Shown here in pieces: positions 1 to 6,518 of a stretch of 16,797 bases of DNA. The notes under the pieces are model-generated. The model was not told the DNA's origin and made no database searches. It saw only the letters and a list, made by a program, of their open reading frames with translations. Origin of the DNA: Flavobacteriaceae bacterium (GTDB lineage Bacteria > Bacteroidota > Bacteroidia > Flavobacteriales > Flavobacteriaceae); contig JABDPL010000270.1 in the NCBI GenBank assembly GCA_013042825.1, forward strand, positions 1-16,797, written 5' to 3'. How positions within the stretch are numbered: position 1 is the stretch's first letter; each line of letters begins with the position of its first letter. The translations under genes and the position numbers were made by a program.

Positions 1-261
1 TCCGTCACCATCAGCATCTGGACAACCACCTAGGGCAGGAAGACCAGCTGTGTTCGGACAATTGTCGTTAGGATCGGCAACACCGTCACCGTCTGTATCA
101 GGACAACCATTAAAGTCGGCCAAACCGGCTTCGTTAGGACAGTCATCTTCACTATCCTGGATGCCATCACCATCAGAATCAGGACAACCGTTAAACGCTT
201 CTAGTCCTGCAACTTCAGGACAGGCGTCGTCTTTATCGTATATACCATCACCATCGGTATC
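1..261 (-). repeat. 81-base coding repeat (TSP3 units)
   Basis: Three consecutive 27-residue units of exactly 81 bases each (181-261, 100-180, 19-99) plus the start of a fourth (1-18). Each begins D-[TSA]-D-G-D-G and ends G-C-P, with a paired Cys inside. They are calcium-binding type 3 repeats inside the OmpA-family gene. The equal unit length suggests growth by tandem duplication, while the differing codons show it is not recent. Confidence 0.85.
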
Positions 262-843
262 TTTTCCACCGAAAGTAAAGGTTGCTCCTAGGCTATGTTG
301 AAAATGCTTTGGCAGATATTCTTCGAAAGCGTGCTTATAAGTAGACTGTGCAGTGATTCCGAATTGCTCACTTAACCAGAAATTTATCCCGAGGGTTCCG
401 TTAAGTGTTCCGGCACCGATCTTATCCACCCAGGTATAACCACCTCCAACACCTAGATATGGATCGAGCCATCCGGTGTTTAGAGCGTTACCAACGTCAT
501 ATGTAATGATACCATCAGCAGCAAAGAAAGTTAAATCATCAGCACCGACGTCTCCAAACTTATCTATCTTATTGATCGCACCGGTTACTCCGAATGAAAA
601 ATTATCTCCTATGTATCGTGAAACCGTGAATGTGTTAAGAACTGGGATAACATTCCAATGATCTGTTACGTTAAAATACTCATCGAAATAGTCACCTAGA
701 GGAGCATCTTCACCCACAGGGTAAACATCCACCGCGTTAACCCCAACGGATACAGCCCAAGGGTTATTTTCGTCTTGTGCGTAAACGTTGTTTAAACCAA
801 TGACTAACAACAATACGAACATTAATCTGCTAAGATTTTTCAT
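1..843 (-). CDS. OmpA-family outer-membrane protein with TSP3 repeats (5' part)
   Basis: Open frame of 281 codons from the ATG at 843-841, still open at the left edge, so the C-terminus is missing. Residues 1-22 form a signal peptide: Lys near the start, a hydrophobic run rich in Leu/Val/Ile, then VYA-Q as the likely cleavage site. Residues ~23-190 look like an outer-membrane beta-barrel, with alternating aromatic/Gly strands ending in GATFTFGG. From residue 195 come thrombospondin type 3 repeats (DTDGDG...CP...NGCP), which bind calcium in known proteins. In this family such repeats usually link the barrel to a C-terminal OmpA peptidoglycan-binding domain; that domain would lie outside the window and is inferred. 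Its own promoter is at 878-907, so it is probably transcribed separately from kbl. The exact role (porin-like or structural) cannot be told. Confidence 0.88.
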   Translation of the reverse strand, partial: MKNLSRLMFVLLLVIGLNNVYAQDENNPWAVSVGVNAVDVYPVGEDAPLGDYFDEYFNVTDHWNVIPVLNTFTVSRYIGDNFSFGVTGAINKIDKFGDVGADDLTFFAADGIITYDVGNALNTGWLDPYLGVGGGYTWVDKIGAGTLNGTLGINFWLSEQFGITAQSTYKHAFEEYLPKHFQHSLGATFTFGGKDTDGDGIYDKDDACPEVAGLEAFNGCPDSDGDGIQDSEDDCPNEAGLADFNGCPDTDGDGVADPNDNCPNTAGLPALGGCPDADGDG

Positions 844-877
844 ATTCAATAATTTAATTTTAAGTGTTAATTGTAAG

Positions 878-907
878 CAAAAGTAAGTTGTTAAATGTTA
901 TTAACAA
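878..907 (-). promoter_or_regulatory. Promoter for the OmpA-family gene
   Basis: On the minus strand TTG (907-905) is followed after 19 bases by TACTTTTG (885-878), a perfect match to the Bacteroidota consensus TTG-N17-23-TAnnTTTG. Transcription would start near 873, giving a leader of about 30 bases before the ATG at 843. A second perfect TAnnTTTG (TATATTTG, 918-911) lies further upstream, but its nearest TTG is 25 bases away, so it is a weaker alternative. Confidence 0.7.
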
Positions 908-966
908 AGACAAATATAGAAAAATATTACTTTTTTCATAGTCCAAACTTAATGTTTACAGGCATT

Positions 967-2160
967 TTAAACGATTTCCAATGCCCGACCTACTTTGATA
1001 AAAGCGGCTATGGCTTTATCGAGATGTTCTTGCTCATGAGCAGCAGAAAGTTGAACGCGAATCCGGGCCTTTTCTCGGGGAACAACCGGATAGAAAAAAC
1101 CGATGACATATATGCCTTCTTCCAGTAACATATTAGCCATGGTCTGAGATAACTTGGCATCGTATAACATTACGGGCACAATGGCCGAATCGCCTTCAAT
1201 AATATCAAATCCGGCCTGCTTTAAAGCAGTCTTGAAATAATTCGTATTCCACTCAAGTTTATCCCTTAAAGAAGTATCGTGTGTTAAAAGGTCAAAAACC
1301 TTAATCGAAGCTCCCACAATTGCCGGGGCAAGTGAGTTTGAAAACAGATATGGCCTTGACCGCTGCCTGAGCATTTCAATAATCTCTTTCTTTCCGGTAG
1401 TATATCCTCCCATAGCACCACCAAGCGCTTTGCCCAGCGTACCTGTGATGATATCGATTCGACCCATCACCCCTTTTTCTTCAAGTGTGCCACGGCCGGT
1501 TTTACCAATAAATCCTGTTGCATGACATTCATCTATCATCACAAGTGCATCATATTTATCCGCCAGATCACAAATCTTGTCTAAAGAGGCCACAATACCG
1601 TCCATTGAAAACACACCATCGGTTACTATTATCTTGAACCGCGCCCCATTAGCATTAGCTTCTTTGAGTTTATCCTCGAGATCTTCCATGTTATTATTGG
1701 CATAGCGATATCTTGCAGCTTTGCATAATCGAACACCGTCTATTATTGAAGCATGATTGAGCGAATCGGATATGATCGCATCCTCCTTTTCAAAGAGTGG
1801 TTCGAAAACGCCCCCGTTGGCATCGAAAGCGGCTGCATATAATATGGTGTCCTCGGTTCCGTAGAATTCGGCGATCTTAGATTCCAATTCTTTATGGATA
1901 TCCTGTGTGCCGCAAATGAACCTGACACTCGACATCCCAAATCCTCGGGAATCGAGTGTGTCCTTGGCAGCCTGCACGACCTCAGGGTGTGACGACAGCC
2001 CGAGATAATTGTTTGAACAGAAATTCAGAACCTCTTGCCCTGTGCTTAATGTTATTTCTGCACCTTGTTCTGAGGTGATAATTCGTTCTTCTTTAAACAG
2101 GCCGCTGGTTTTGATTTCGGCCAACGCATTTGTGAGATGTTCACCCAGCTTACCGTACAT
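967..2160 (-). CDS. kbl: Glycine C-acetyltransferase (2-amino-3-ketobutyrate CoA ligase)
   Basis: 397 residues, the usual length for Kbl. It is a PLP-dependent alpha-oxoamine synthase of fold type I that cleaves 2-amino-3-ketobutyrate with CoA to glycine and acetyl-CoA, the second step of threonine breakdown after threonine dehydrogenase. Visible motifs: NNYLGLSSHPE (50-60), FDANGG (112-117), the SDSLNHASIIDG block with the PLP-stacking His136, DECHATG with Asp210 and His213, and TGTLGKALGG with the PLP lysine Lys244. FDANGG and the N-terminal FKEER segment favour Kbl over the related BioF or HemA. It begins 21 bases after the helicase-nuclease stop and is probably co-transcribed with it. No tdh is in the window. 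No clear terminator follows before the OmpA-family promoter. Confidence 0.95.
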   Translation of the reverse strand: MYGKLGEHLTNALAEIKTSGLFKEERIITSEQGAEITLSTGQEVLNFCSNNYLGLSSHPEVVQAAKDTLDSRGFGMSSVRFICGTQDIHKELESKIAEFYGTEDTILYAAAFDANGGVFEPLFEKEDAIISDSLNHASIIDGVRLCKAARYRYANNNMEDLEDKLKEANANGARFKIIVTDGVFSMDGIVASLDKICDLADKYDALVMIDECHATGFIGKTGRGTLEEKGVMGRIDIITGTLGKALGGAMGGYTTGKKEIIEMLRQRSRPYLFSNSLAPAIVGASIKVFDLLTHDTSLRDKLEWNTNYFKTALKQAGFDIIEGDSAIVPVMLYDAKLSQTMANMLLEEGIYVIGFFYPVVPREKARIRVQLSAAHEQEHLDKAIAAFIKVGRALEIV

Positions 2161-2181
2161 GATGTTGATTTTTATGCAAAG

Positions 2182-5100
2182 TTAAACTTCTTTTATGTGA
2201 ATGTCTTCATCGATATAAACCAAAAAACTGTTTTTAACAGTGCAATGCATAGCGCTCATGATGCCCGCATAGAATTTAACCTGATCCAGGTGCTCTTGCT
2301 TTGCTCTGCCGGTTTTGTAGTCGATGATCACAACTTCATCTTTATCGTTTGACACAATGCGATCAGGACGAATGAGATTGCCGGAGGAATCAATAATGGA
2401 ACGCTCGTTGTAAATGTTATATTCGGCTGAATAATATGGTCTGAGCATATCATTGTTAACGATGGCATGAATAAGCGGTTTGATCTCCCGAGATTGTTGT
2501 CTATCGAGGTCACCCGACTCCATGAATTGCTGCAAAACCTCTTCCAGGTCTGAGGCAACCTGAATCTCCGACATGATACGATGTATCAAAATACCCTTTT
2601 CAATAGCAGCTAATTGGCGGGTGTCCCACATCTGTCCGGCATTTGTGGCAATAGCAATATTCATTTCTTTTATGGGCGTCAGGGTTAATTGACCCCTGAT
2701 CTGCATGATGTCTTCACTCTCTTGAATTTCTGACCTTTCAGTTGGTTTACCAAAATGATAAACCATATTATTATCCTGCCAGGTACCGATGTGTTCAAGA
2801 TATTGCTGATACAGATTGGCTGTGGATTTTACCTTTGAAGATTTGCTGGTCTTCCTTCGTTTCGACAAAATATAGAGGCGTTCAATGGCCCTGGTGAAAA
2901 CGACGTAGATCAAATTTATGGTATCGAATTCCATTTCAGAACGGCGGGTCTGGTAAATTTCCGATCCGATATCACTATGAAGTTCCAGGTTGCTGTTGAA
3001 GTTCGTATACAAGCGGTCAAATCCGGAAAAGTTCTCCCGATCAAGCGGAAACCAGATCTTATTCTCCTTGGCGGGATATAGATCCAGATCTGCATAAGGA
3101 AATATAACAACGGGGAATTCTAGACCTTTGGCTTTATGAATGGTCATGATGGTTATGGCATTTAATCCTTCCGGAGATTTAATGCTGATTTTCTCCTGTT
3201 TCAACCTGAATTGTTCGAGGTATCCGTTGATCGATTGGCCACCTCTAACCGAATAGTCAAATACATCATCCATCAGGGCCTGGACGTAGGCATCGGAATG
3301 CTTAACAAGCCCGAATTTCATAATGATATATTCCACAGCTTCATAGATCGAGAGTTCTGATAATTCATGAAAATCAACTGTGATTGCATATGAACTTAAA
3401 AACCTTTCAAGTTGATTGGCTGACAATTCGAGTCCCTGTCTTATAAATTGATGTGAGGCGTCGTTTCTCAGGTTTTTGTCTGCTAAGTAATAAAGCAGGC
3501 TAAACTTAAGCTCAGGATTAATAGGATCGATCAGCCACTCCAGCATGCTAAGAATGAAATTTACCTCATCTGAATTGATCAAAAGCAGGCTTTCTGAGGA
3601 TATCACATCAAAATTGCTGTTATGAATTAAAAAGTCAGCAAGAGCCTTGCCCTGTTCACGGGTTCTGACCAAAAGACAAATGTCCTTTTGATTGAAACCT
3701 TCATCCCGACAGCGGCCTATAATTTCGAGAACCTCTTTTCCAAAAATAGCATGGCTTTCATCGGCCTTTTCGTAATCGTGGAAAGACATCTGCACATAAC
3801 CATTATTTTTTCGTGTGCCCATCTGTTTGCATTTCTCATATACGGCTGCATAGGCCGAAGACTCAAAGAGCGTGCTTGCTACGAAGCTGAAGAAACCATT
3901 ATTGAAGTCGACAATAGCGGGAAGGCTTCTGAAATTGAATTCCAGGTCCTTTATCCTGGCCTCGACCTGGAAAGGATTGCTTTTGTGGGAATAGAGATCG
4001 ATAAATTGTTCAGGTTTACCTCCGCGCCAGCGGTATATAGATTGTTTAGCATCACCGACAATCATTGCCGAGGTGTTTTCAGCAGCAAGCGCATTATTCA
4101 TTAATGGGATAAGATTTTTCCATTGCATTACAGACGTGTCTTGAAATTCATCGATAAAAAAATGCTTGAATCGTTCGCCGATTCGTTCATAGATGAATGC
4201 AACAGGCTCATTTTGTAAATGCTCAGACACTACGGAATTGAATTCTGAAATGAGAAGAATATTTTCATCCTGTTTAATCTGATCGATTTCCTTTTTAATC
4301 AGACTCAGCACCGATAATGGAACCAGGTTTTTCCTGATAGACAGTAGAAATCTATAGTTTACCAGAGCATTTTTGGTCATGTAGAAAGCCTCGATAATCT
4401 CTTGGCGAATATTATCGATCCGTTGAGCGATGTCATCAGTTGTAGTTTTAGTGTAAAACGATTCCGATTCAATGCTGCTCATCCATTTGTTATCGAGATT
4501 GACCTTAGATCGGTTCGATTTTATATTCTTGAAATACCTTGGAATAGTTCCCTCCTTACCCTTAAAATCGTCGTGGTCAATTCCATTCTCAGCAATGAGA
4601 TCAAGAATGGCATTAGCCACGTTGATCATTTCCTTTTCCAATGTCAAAAGTTTTTTATTCAATGATAATTTCAGGCTGGAATAATCATCAAGGGTTTTAT
4701 CACCCAATGCCTTTAAGTGGTTGAAATGATTCTCATTGGTCAGAAGTTTGGCGATTTTATTCAAATCGAACGCTATGTTGTAACTCTTATCATCATCAAC
4801 TTTTTCCCGGGCGAAGCTGATGAGTAGCTCGGTAAGCTTTTTGTCAGATCCGGCCTTGGCAATGAGTAAATCAACAGCCATGGCTAATACGTCATCTGTT
4901 TCAAGCTCTACTTCGAAATCCTGATTTAATCTAAGGTCGCGGGCGAATGCCCTGATGATATTTTGGTTGAACTTATCGATAGTGACCACTTCGAATCCGG
5001 CGTAATTGTGAAGTAGCGAATCAAGTAGATCTTTAGATTTCTTCTGAAGTTTCCCAGCTGATATGTCCAGATCTTCTAATAGCTCTTCAAACAGCTGTGT

Positions 5101-5322
5101 TGGGTTGTTGAGCATATCCGGATTGGAGAATTCTATCAATGCCTTGGCGATCCGTTCTTTCATTTCAACAACTGCCTTATTGGTAAATGTTATGGCCAGT
5201 ATTCTCCTGAATGGCAAGGGATCATTTGATCTGAACAACTTTAACAGGTAAGAACGCACCAGTGAATAAGTTTTGCCGCTGCCGGCAGAAGCATTGTAGA
5301 TAAAAAATTCGGAAGCGCTCAA
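2182..5322 (-). CDS. AddA/RecB-like UvrD-family helicase-nuclease
   Basis: 1046 residues. A superfamily 1 DNA helicase with a C-terminal RecB-type nuclease, expected to process double-strand DNA ends for recombination. Motifs in order: Walker A ASAGSGKT (11-18), TFTNKA (45-50), Walker B FFIDEFQDTS (388-397), GDAKQSIYRWRGG (423-435), NFRS (463-466), TIHKAKGLEFPVV (727-739), and VVFTRA (807-812) as motif VI. The nuclease has GILIHRIMSE with His914, PDRI with Asp987 and DYKTG with Asp1001 and Lys1003, so both activities look intact. The start is TTG at 5322: no ATG or GTG lies in frame between it and an upstream TAA, and it puts FFIYNASAGSGKT at the N-terminus as in relatives. The partner nuclease (AddB-like) is not adjacent; the upstream neighbour is the divergent sod gene. 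AddA-like is the best label, though a solo enzyme is possible. Confidence 0.9.
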   Translation of the reverse strand: MSASEFFIYNASAGSGKTYSLVRSYLLKLFRSNDPLPFRRILAITFTNKAVVEMKERIAKALIEFSNPDMLNNPTQLFEELLEDLDISAGKLQKKSKDLLDSLLHNYAGFEVVTIDKFNQNIIRAFARDLRLNQDFEVELETDDVLAMAVDLLIAKAGSDKKLTELLISFAREKVDDDKSYNIAFDLNKIAKLLTNENHFNHLKALGDKTLDDYSSLKLSLNKKLLTLEKEMINVANAILDLIAENGIDHDDFKGKEGTIPRYFKNIKSNRSKVNLDNKWMSSIESESFYTKTTTDDIAQRIDNIRQEIIEAFYMTKNALVNYRFLLSIRKNLVPLSVLSLIKKEIDQIKQDENILLISEFNSVVSEHLQNEPVAFIYERIGERFKHFFIDEFQDTSVMQWKNLIPLMNNALAAENTSAMIVGDAKQSIYRWRGGKPEQFIDLYSHKSNPFQVEARIKDLEFNFRSLPAIVDFNNGFFSFVASTLFESSAYAAVYEKCKQMGTRKNNGYVQMSFHDYEKADESHAIFGKEVLEIIGRCRDEGFNQKDICLLVRTREQGKALADFLIHNSNFDVISSESLLLINSDEVNFILSMLEWLIDPINPELKFSLLYYLADKNLRNDASHQFIRQGLELSANQLERFLSSYAITVDFHELSELSIYEAVEYIIMKFGLVKHSDAYVQALMDDVFDYSVRGGQSINGYLEQFRLKQEKISIKSPEGLNAITIMTIHKAKGLEFPVVIFPYADLDLYPAKENKIWFPLDRENFSGFDRLYTNFNSNLELHSDIGSEIYQTRRSEMEFDTINLIYVVFTRAIERLYILSKRRKTSKSSKVKSTANLYQQYLEHIGTWQDNNMVYHFGKPTERSEIQESEDIMQIRGQLTLTPIKEMNIAIATNAGQMWDTRQLAAIEKGILIHRIMSEIQVASDLEEVLQQFMESGDLDRQQSREIKPLIHAIVNNDMLRPYYSAEYNIYNERSIIDSSGNLIRPDRIVSNDKDEVVIIDYKTGRAKQEHLDQVKFYAGIMSAMHCTVKNSFLVYIDEDIHIKEV

Positions 5323-5351
5323 GCAGGTGATTTCTTTATACCAAAATAAGG

Positions 5352-5374
5352 AATCTTAATAACTTATTAAGATT
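5352..5374. promoter_or_regulatory. Perfect 23-base palindrome, candidate operator
   Basis: AATCTTAATAA (5352-5362), one central C (5363), then the exact reverse complement TTATTAAGATT (5364-5374). It lies in the divergent space between the helicase-nuclease and sod and overlaps the TTG (5373-5375) of the sod promoter, where a bound dimer would block polymerase. The odd-spaced symmetric layout resembles Fur/PerR-type boxes, but the bases match the PerR consensus only partly, so the regulator is unknown. Confidence 0.5.
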
Positions 5375-5400
5375 GTATTGAATGCTTTATCTTAAATTTG
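5373..5400 (+). promoter_or_regulatory. Promoter for superoxide dismutase
   Basis: TTG (5373-5375), 17-base spacer, TAAATTTG (5393-5400), matching the Bacteroidota consensus. Transcription would begin near 5405, downstream of the in-frame ATG at 5382. That excludes the longer reading and places the true start at 5436, with a leader of about 30 bases. Confidence 0.7.
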
Positions 5401-5435
5401 TGATTGAAAAAGTATTAACGAAAAATATAATTATT

Positions 5436-6044
5436 ATGGCATTTGAATTACCGAAGTTAAAATATGCATATGATGCGTTGGAACCCTACATCGATGCGCG
5501 TACAATGGAAATCCATCACACGAAACATCATAATGGATATACCACCAAGTTAAACGCGGCAATCGAGGGGACCGACCTGGAAGGAAAAAGTATAGAGGAT
5601 ATATTGACAAACCTCGACATGAATAATATGGCAGTCAGAAATAACGGCGGCGGTTTCTATAATCATGCGTTGTTCTGGGAGATCATGAACCCTGAAGATA
5701 AAGGACGTCTTTCCGGTGAGTTAAGGGAAGAGGTCGATAAAACATTTGGATCACTGGATGGTTTCAAAGATGCTTTCAGTAAGGCTGCTGCCACACGCTT
5801 CGGTTCTGGTTGGGCCTGGCTATGTGTGCATCCCGGTGGAGCAGTTGAAGTATGCTCAACACCTAATCAGGATAACCCTTTAATGCCAGGTGTAGCATGT
5901 GGGGGAACTCCTATACTGGGGATCGATGTTTGGGAACATGCCTATTACCTGCATTATCAAAACAGGCGACCGGATTATATTGCGGCCTTCTTTAATGTTA
6001 TTAACTGGAATGAGGTAGAAAGGCGATATGCTCTGCACAAATAA
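5436..6044 (+). CDS. sodA: Superoxide dismutase, Mn-type of the Fe/Mn family
   Basis: 202 residues, the family's normal length. It converts superoxide to oxygen and hydrogen peroxide in the cytoplasm. Metal ligands are His27 (EIHHTKHH), His77 (FYNHALFW), Asp164 and His168 (DVWEHAYYLHYQNRR). Gly near position 73 in the NNGGGFYNH stretch together with Gln145 in STPNQDNPLMP is the Mn-SOD arrangement; Fe enzymes carry the active-site Gln in the earlier segment. Cambialistic use of metal cannot be excluded. The frame extends upstream to an ATG at 5382, but that codon precedes the predicted transcription start and adds 18 residues not typical of the family, so 5436 is chosen. It stands alone, with its own promoter and terminator and a palindrome over the promoter, consistent with stress control (inferred). 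Confidence 0.95.
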   Translation: MAFELPKLKYAYDALEPYIDARTMEIHHTKHHNGYTTKLNAAIEGTDLEGKSIEDILTNLDMNNMAVRNNGGGFYNHALFWEIMNPEDKGRLSGELREEVDKTFGSLDGFKDAFSKAAATRFGSGWAWLCVHPGGAVEVCSTPNQDNPLMPGVACGGTPILGIDVWEHAYYLHYQNRRPDYIAAFFNVINWNEVERRYALHK

Positions 6045-6060
6045 AGAGTTTCATAAAATG

Positions 6061-6090
6061 AAAAAGGCTAACTTAAAAGTTGGCCTTTTT
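6061..6090 (+). terminator. Intrinsic terminator of sod
   Basis: AAAAAGGCTAAC (6061-6072), 6-base loop, GTTGGCCTTTTT (6079-6090): a 12-pair stem with one U-G wobble ending in a T run, 16 bases after the sod stop codon. The A-rich left arm means it could also work on the minus strand. Confidence 0.8.
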
Positions 6091-6101
6091 TATGCAAAAA
6101 T

Positions 6102-6129
6102 AAAAAGGTGAACTTGCGTCCACCTTTTT
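6102..6129. terminator. Bidirectional terminator hairpin in copy 1
   Basis: AAAAAGGTGAAC (6102-6113), loop TTGC, GTCCACCTTTTT (6118-6129). One position is an A-C mismatch on the plus strand but a G-U wobble on the minus strand, so the fold is better as minus-strand RNA. A/T runs on both sides allow termination either way. Confidence 0.7.
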
Positions 6130-6170
6130 GCCCCAAATCTACCATAAACTTAACCTACTTATGTTATGGT
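6102..6170 (-). ncRNA. Candidate small RNA, copy 1
   Basis: Predicted minus-strand transcript of about 70 bases. It would begin at 6170, 4 bases after a perfect TAnnTTTG (TATATTTG, 6182-6175). The 5' part can fold: ACCAU pairs with AUGGU and AAC with GUU, leaving one bulged pyrimidine and a 13-base loop. A short unpaired linker with GATTTGGGGC follows, then a 12-pair hairpin (6129-6102; loop GCAA, GNRA-like, on this strand) and a T-rich tail. Copy 2 at 6334-6406 has 40 of 41 bases identical in 6130-6170. A protein is unlikely because the two copies differ in frame across the hairpin. It could instead be a plus-strand 3' element after sod or part of the purF 3' region. I do not recognise the family; Flavo-1 RNA is one thing to compare with. 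Function unknown. Confidence 0.5.
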
Positions 6171-6174
6171 GAAT

Positions 6175-6207
6175 CAAATATAAGAGACCTTTTTTGAAGT
6201 ATCTAAA
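6175..6207 (-). promoter_or_regulatory. Promoter of small RNA copy 1
   Basis: TATATTTG (6182-6175) matches the -7 consensus perfectly. About 20 bases upstream is TTTAG (6207-6203), which aligns with the TTTGTAG of copy 2 but is a weak -33 element. The start site falls at or just before the conserved block at 6170. Confidence 0.5.
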
Positions 6208-6333
6208 TTTATTAGACAAACGACGCATAAATTAGTCTAAGCGTTAAAAGGATAAATTTTAGAGGAAAGCGGCAAACCCTAGTATATAAAGGTTTTTGAA
6301 AAGTTTATTTGTTTGGAAATCACAGATGTAAAT

Positions 6334-6365
6334 AAAAAAAGGTGAACAAGCGTTCACCTTTTTTT
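6334..6365. terminator. Bidirectional terminator hairpin in copy 2
   Basis: AAAAAAAGGTGAAC (6334-6347), loop AAGC, GTTCACCTTTTTTT (6352-6365): 14 perfect pairs flanked by A and T runs, so it is usable on either strand. It can end transcription from purF or from small RNA copy 2, and stop any read-through from sod. Confidence 0.8.
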
Positions 6366-6406
6366 GCCCCAAATCTACCATGAACTTAACCTACTTATGT
6401 TATGGT
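6334..6406 (-). ncRNA. Candidate small RNA, copy 2
   Basis: Second copy of the unit described at 6102-6170: about 73 bases on the minus strand, starting at 6406, again exactly 4 bases after a TAnnTTTG-like box (TACTTTAG, 6418-6411, one mismatch). The 41-base block differs from copy 1 at one base (6382), which falls in the bulge of the predicted 5' stem. The 3' hairpin (6365-6334) is perfect, with 14 pairs and a 4-base loop. The A/T arms are two pairs longer than in copy 1, while the hairpin's fold is kept. It is the first strong terminator downstream of purF on the same strand, so it may also end purF transcription, and a purF 3'-derived RNA is a real alternative to an independent gene. Function unknown. 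Confidence 0.5.
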
Positions 6407-6410
6407 TCTA

Positions 6411-6444
6411 CTAAAGTAGACGGTTTTTCCTGAAAGGCTACAAA
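6411..6444 (-). promoter_or_regulatory. Promoter of small RNA copy 2
   Basis: TTTG (6444-6441), 22-base spacer, TACTTTAG (6418-6411; one mismatch from TAnnTTTG), then 4 bases to the conserved block. A perfect TACATTTG (6480-6473) lies further upstream and could give a longer transcript, but it has no clear -33 element. Confidence 0.45.
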
Positions 6445-6518
6445 TATTAGACGAAATGCACATTTTTTAGTTCAAATGTATATTTTTATAGATAAACGAC
6501 GGTTTTCGTGAATTCAGC

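Larger units (their letters stand above)
6102..6474. repeat. Tandem duplicated unit in the sod-purF gap
   Basis: Accounts for most of the 474-base gene-free stretch 6045-6518. Units start at 6102 and 6334, with a copy-to-copy offset of 236 bases across the core. The best-conserved part is 6130-6170 against 6366-6406 (40 of 41 identical), flanked by a matching hairpin. Weaker likeness continues upstream of the promoters: 6211-6240 against 6446-6475 agree at about 20 of 30 bases, beginning ATTAGAC. The decay from RNA body to flank looks like an old duplication in which the transcribed part is under selection. Between the copies (about 6241-6333) and at 6476-6518 I see no gene and no strong structure. 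Confidence 0.75.

Noticed and set aside
50..661. Plus-strand frames at 50-301 and 476-661
   Set aside because: They are reverse reads of the OmpA-family gene. The Ser/Pro-rich repeats are the complement of the TSP3 units.
3688..4104. 138-codon frame on the plus strand inside the helicase gene
   Set aside because: Antisense shadow of a gene with complete helicase motifs. No recognisable domain and no promoter-like element ahead of it.
5382..5435. N-terminal extension of superoxide dismutase starting at 5382
   Set aside because: The predicted promoter ends at 5400, so this ATG would lie upstream of the transcript start, and the 18 residues are not part of the normal fold.
6107..6152. Small reading frame on the minus strand inside the conserved RNA block (ATG GTA GAT TTG GGG CAA, MVDLGQ)
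   Set aside because: The ATG and six codons are in both copies, but the frame diverges in the hairpin because the A runs differ in length. The terminator lies inside the frame, and there is no shared stop. More likely chance within an RNA.
6102..6406. CRISPR array or transposon ends
   Set aside because: Only two copies, 236 bases apart, in direct orientation, with no regular spacer, no target-site duplication and no cas or transposase gene nearby.
6493..6509. Possible hairpin just after purF (ACGA...TCGT)
   Set aside because: Only about four pairs and no following T run on the minus strand; too weak for a terminator.
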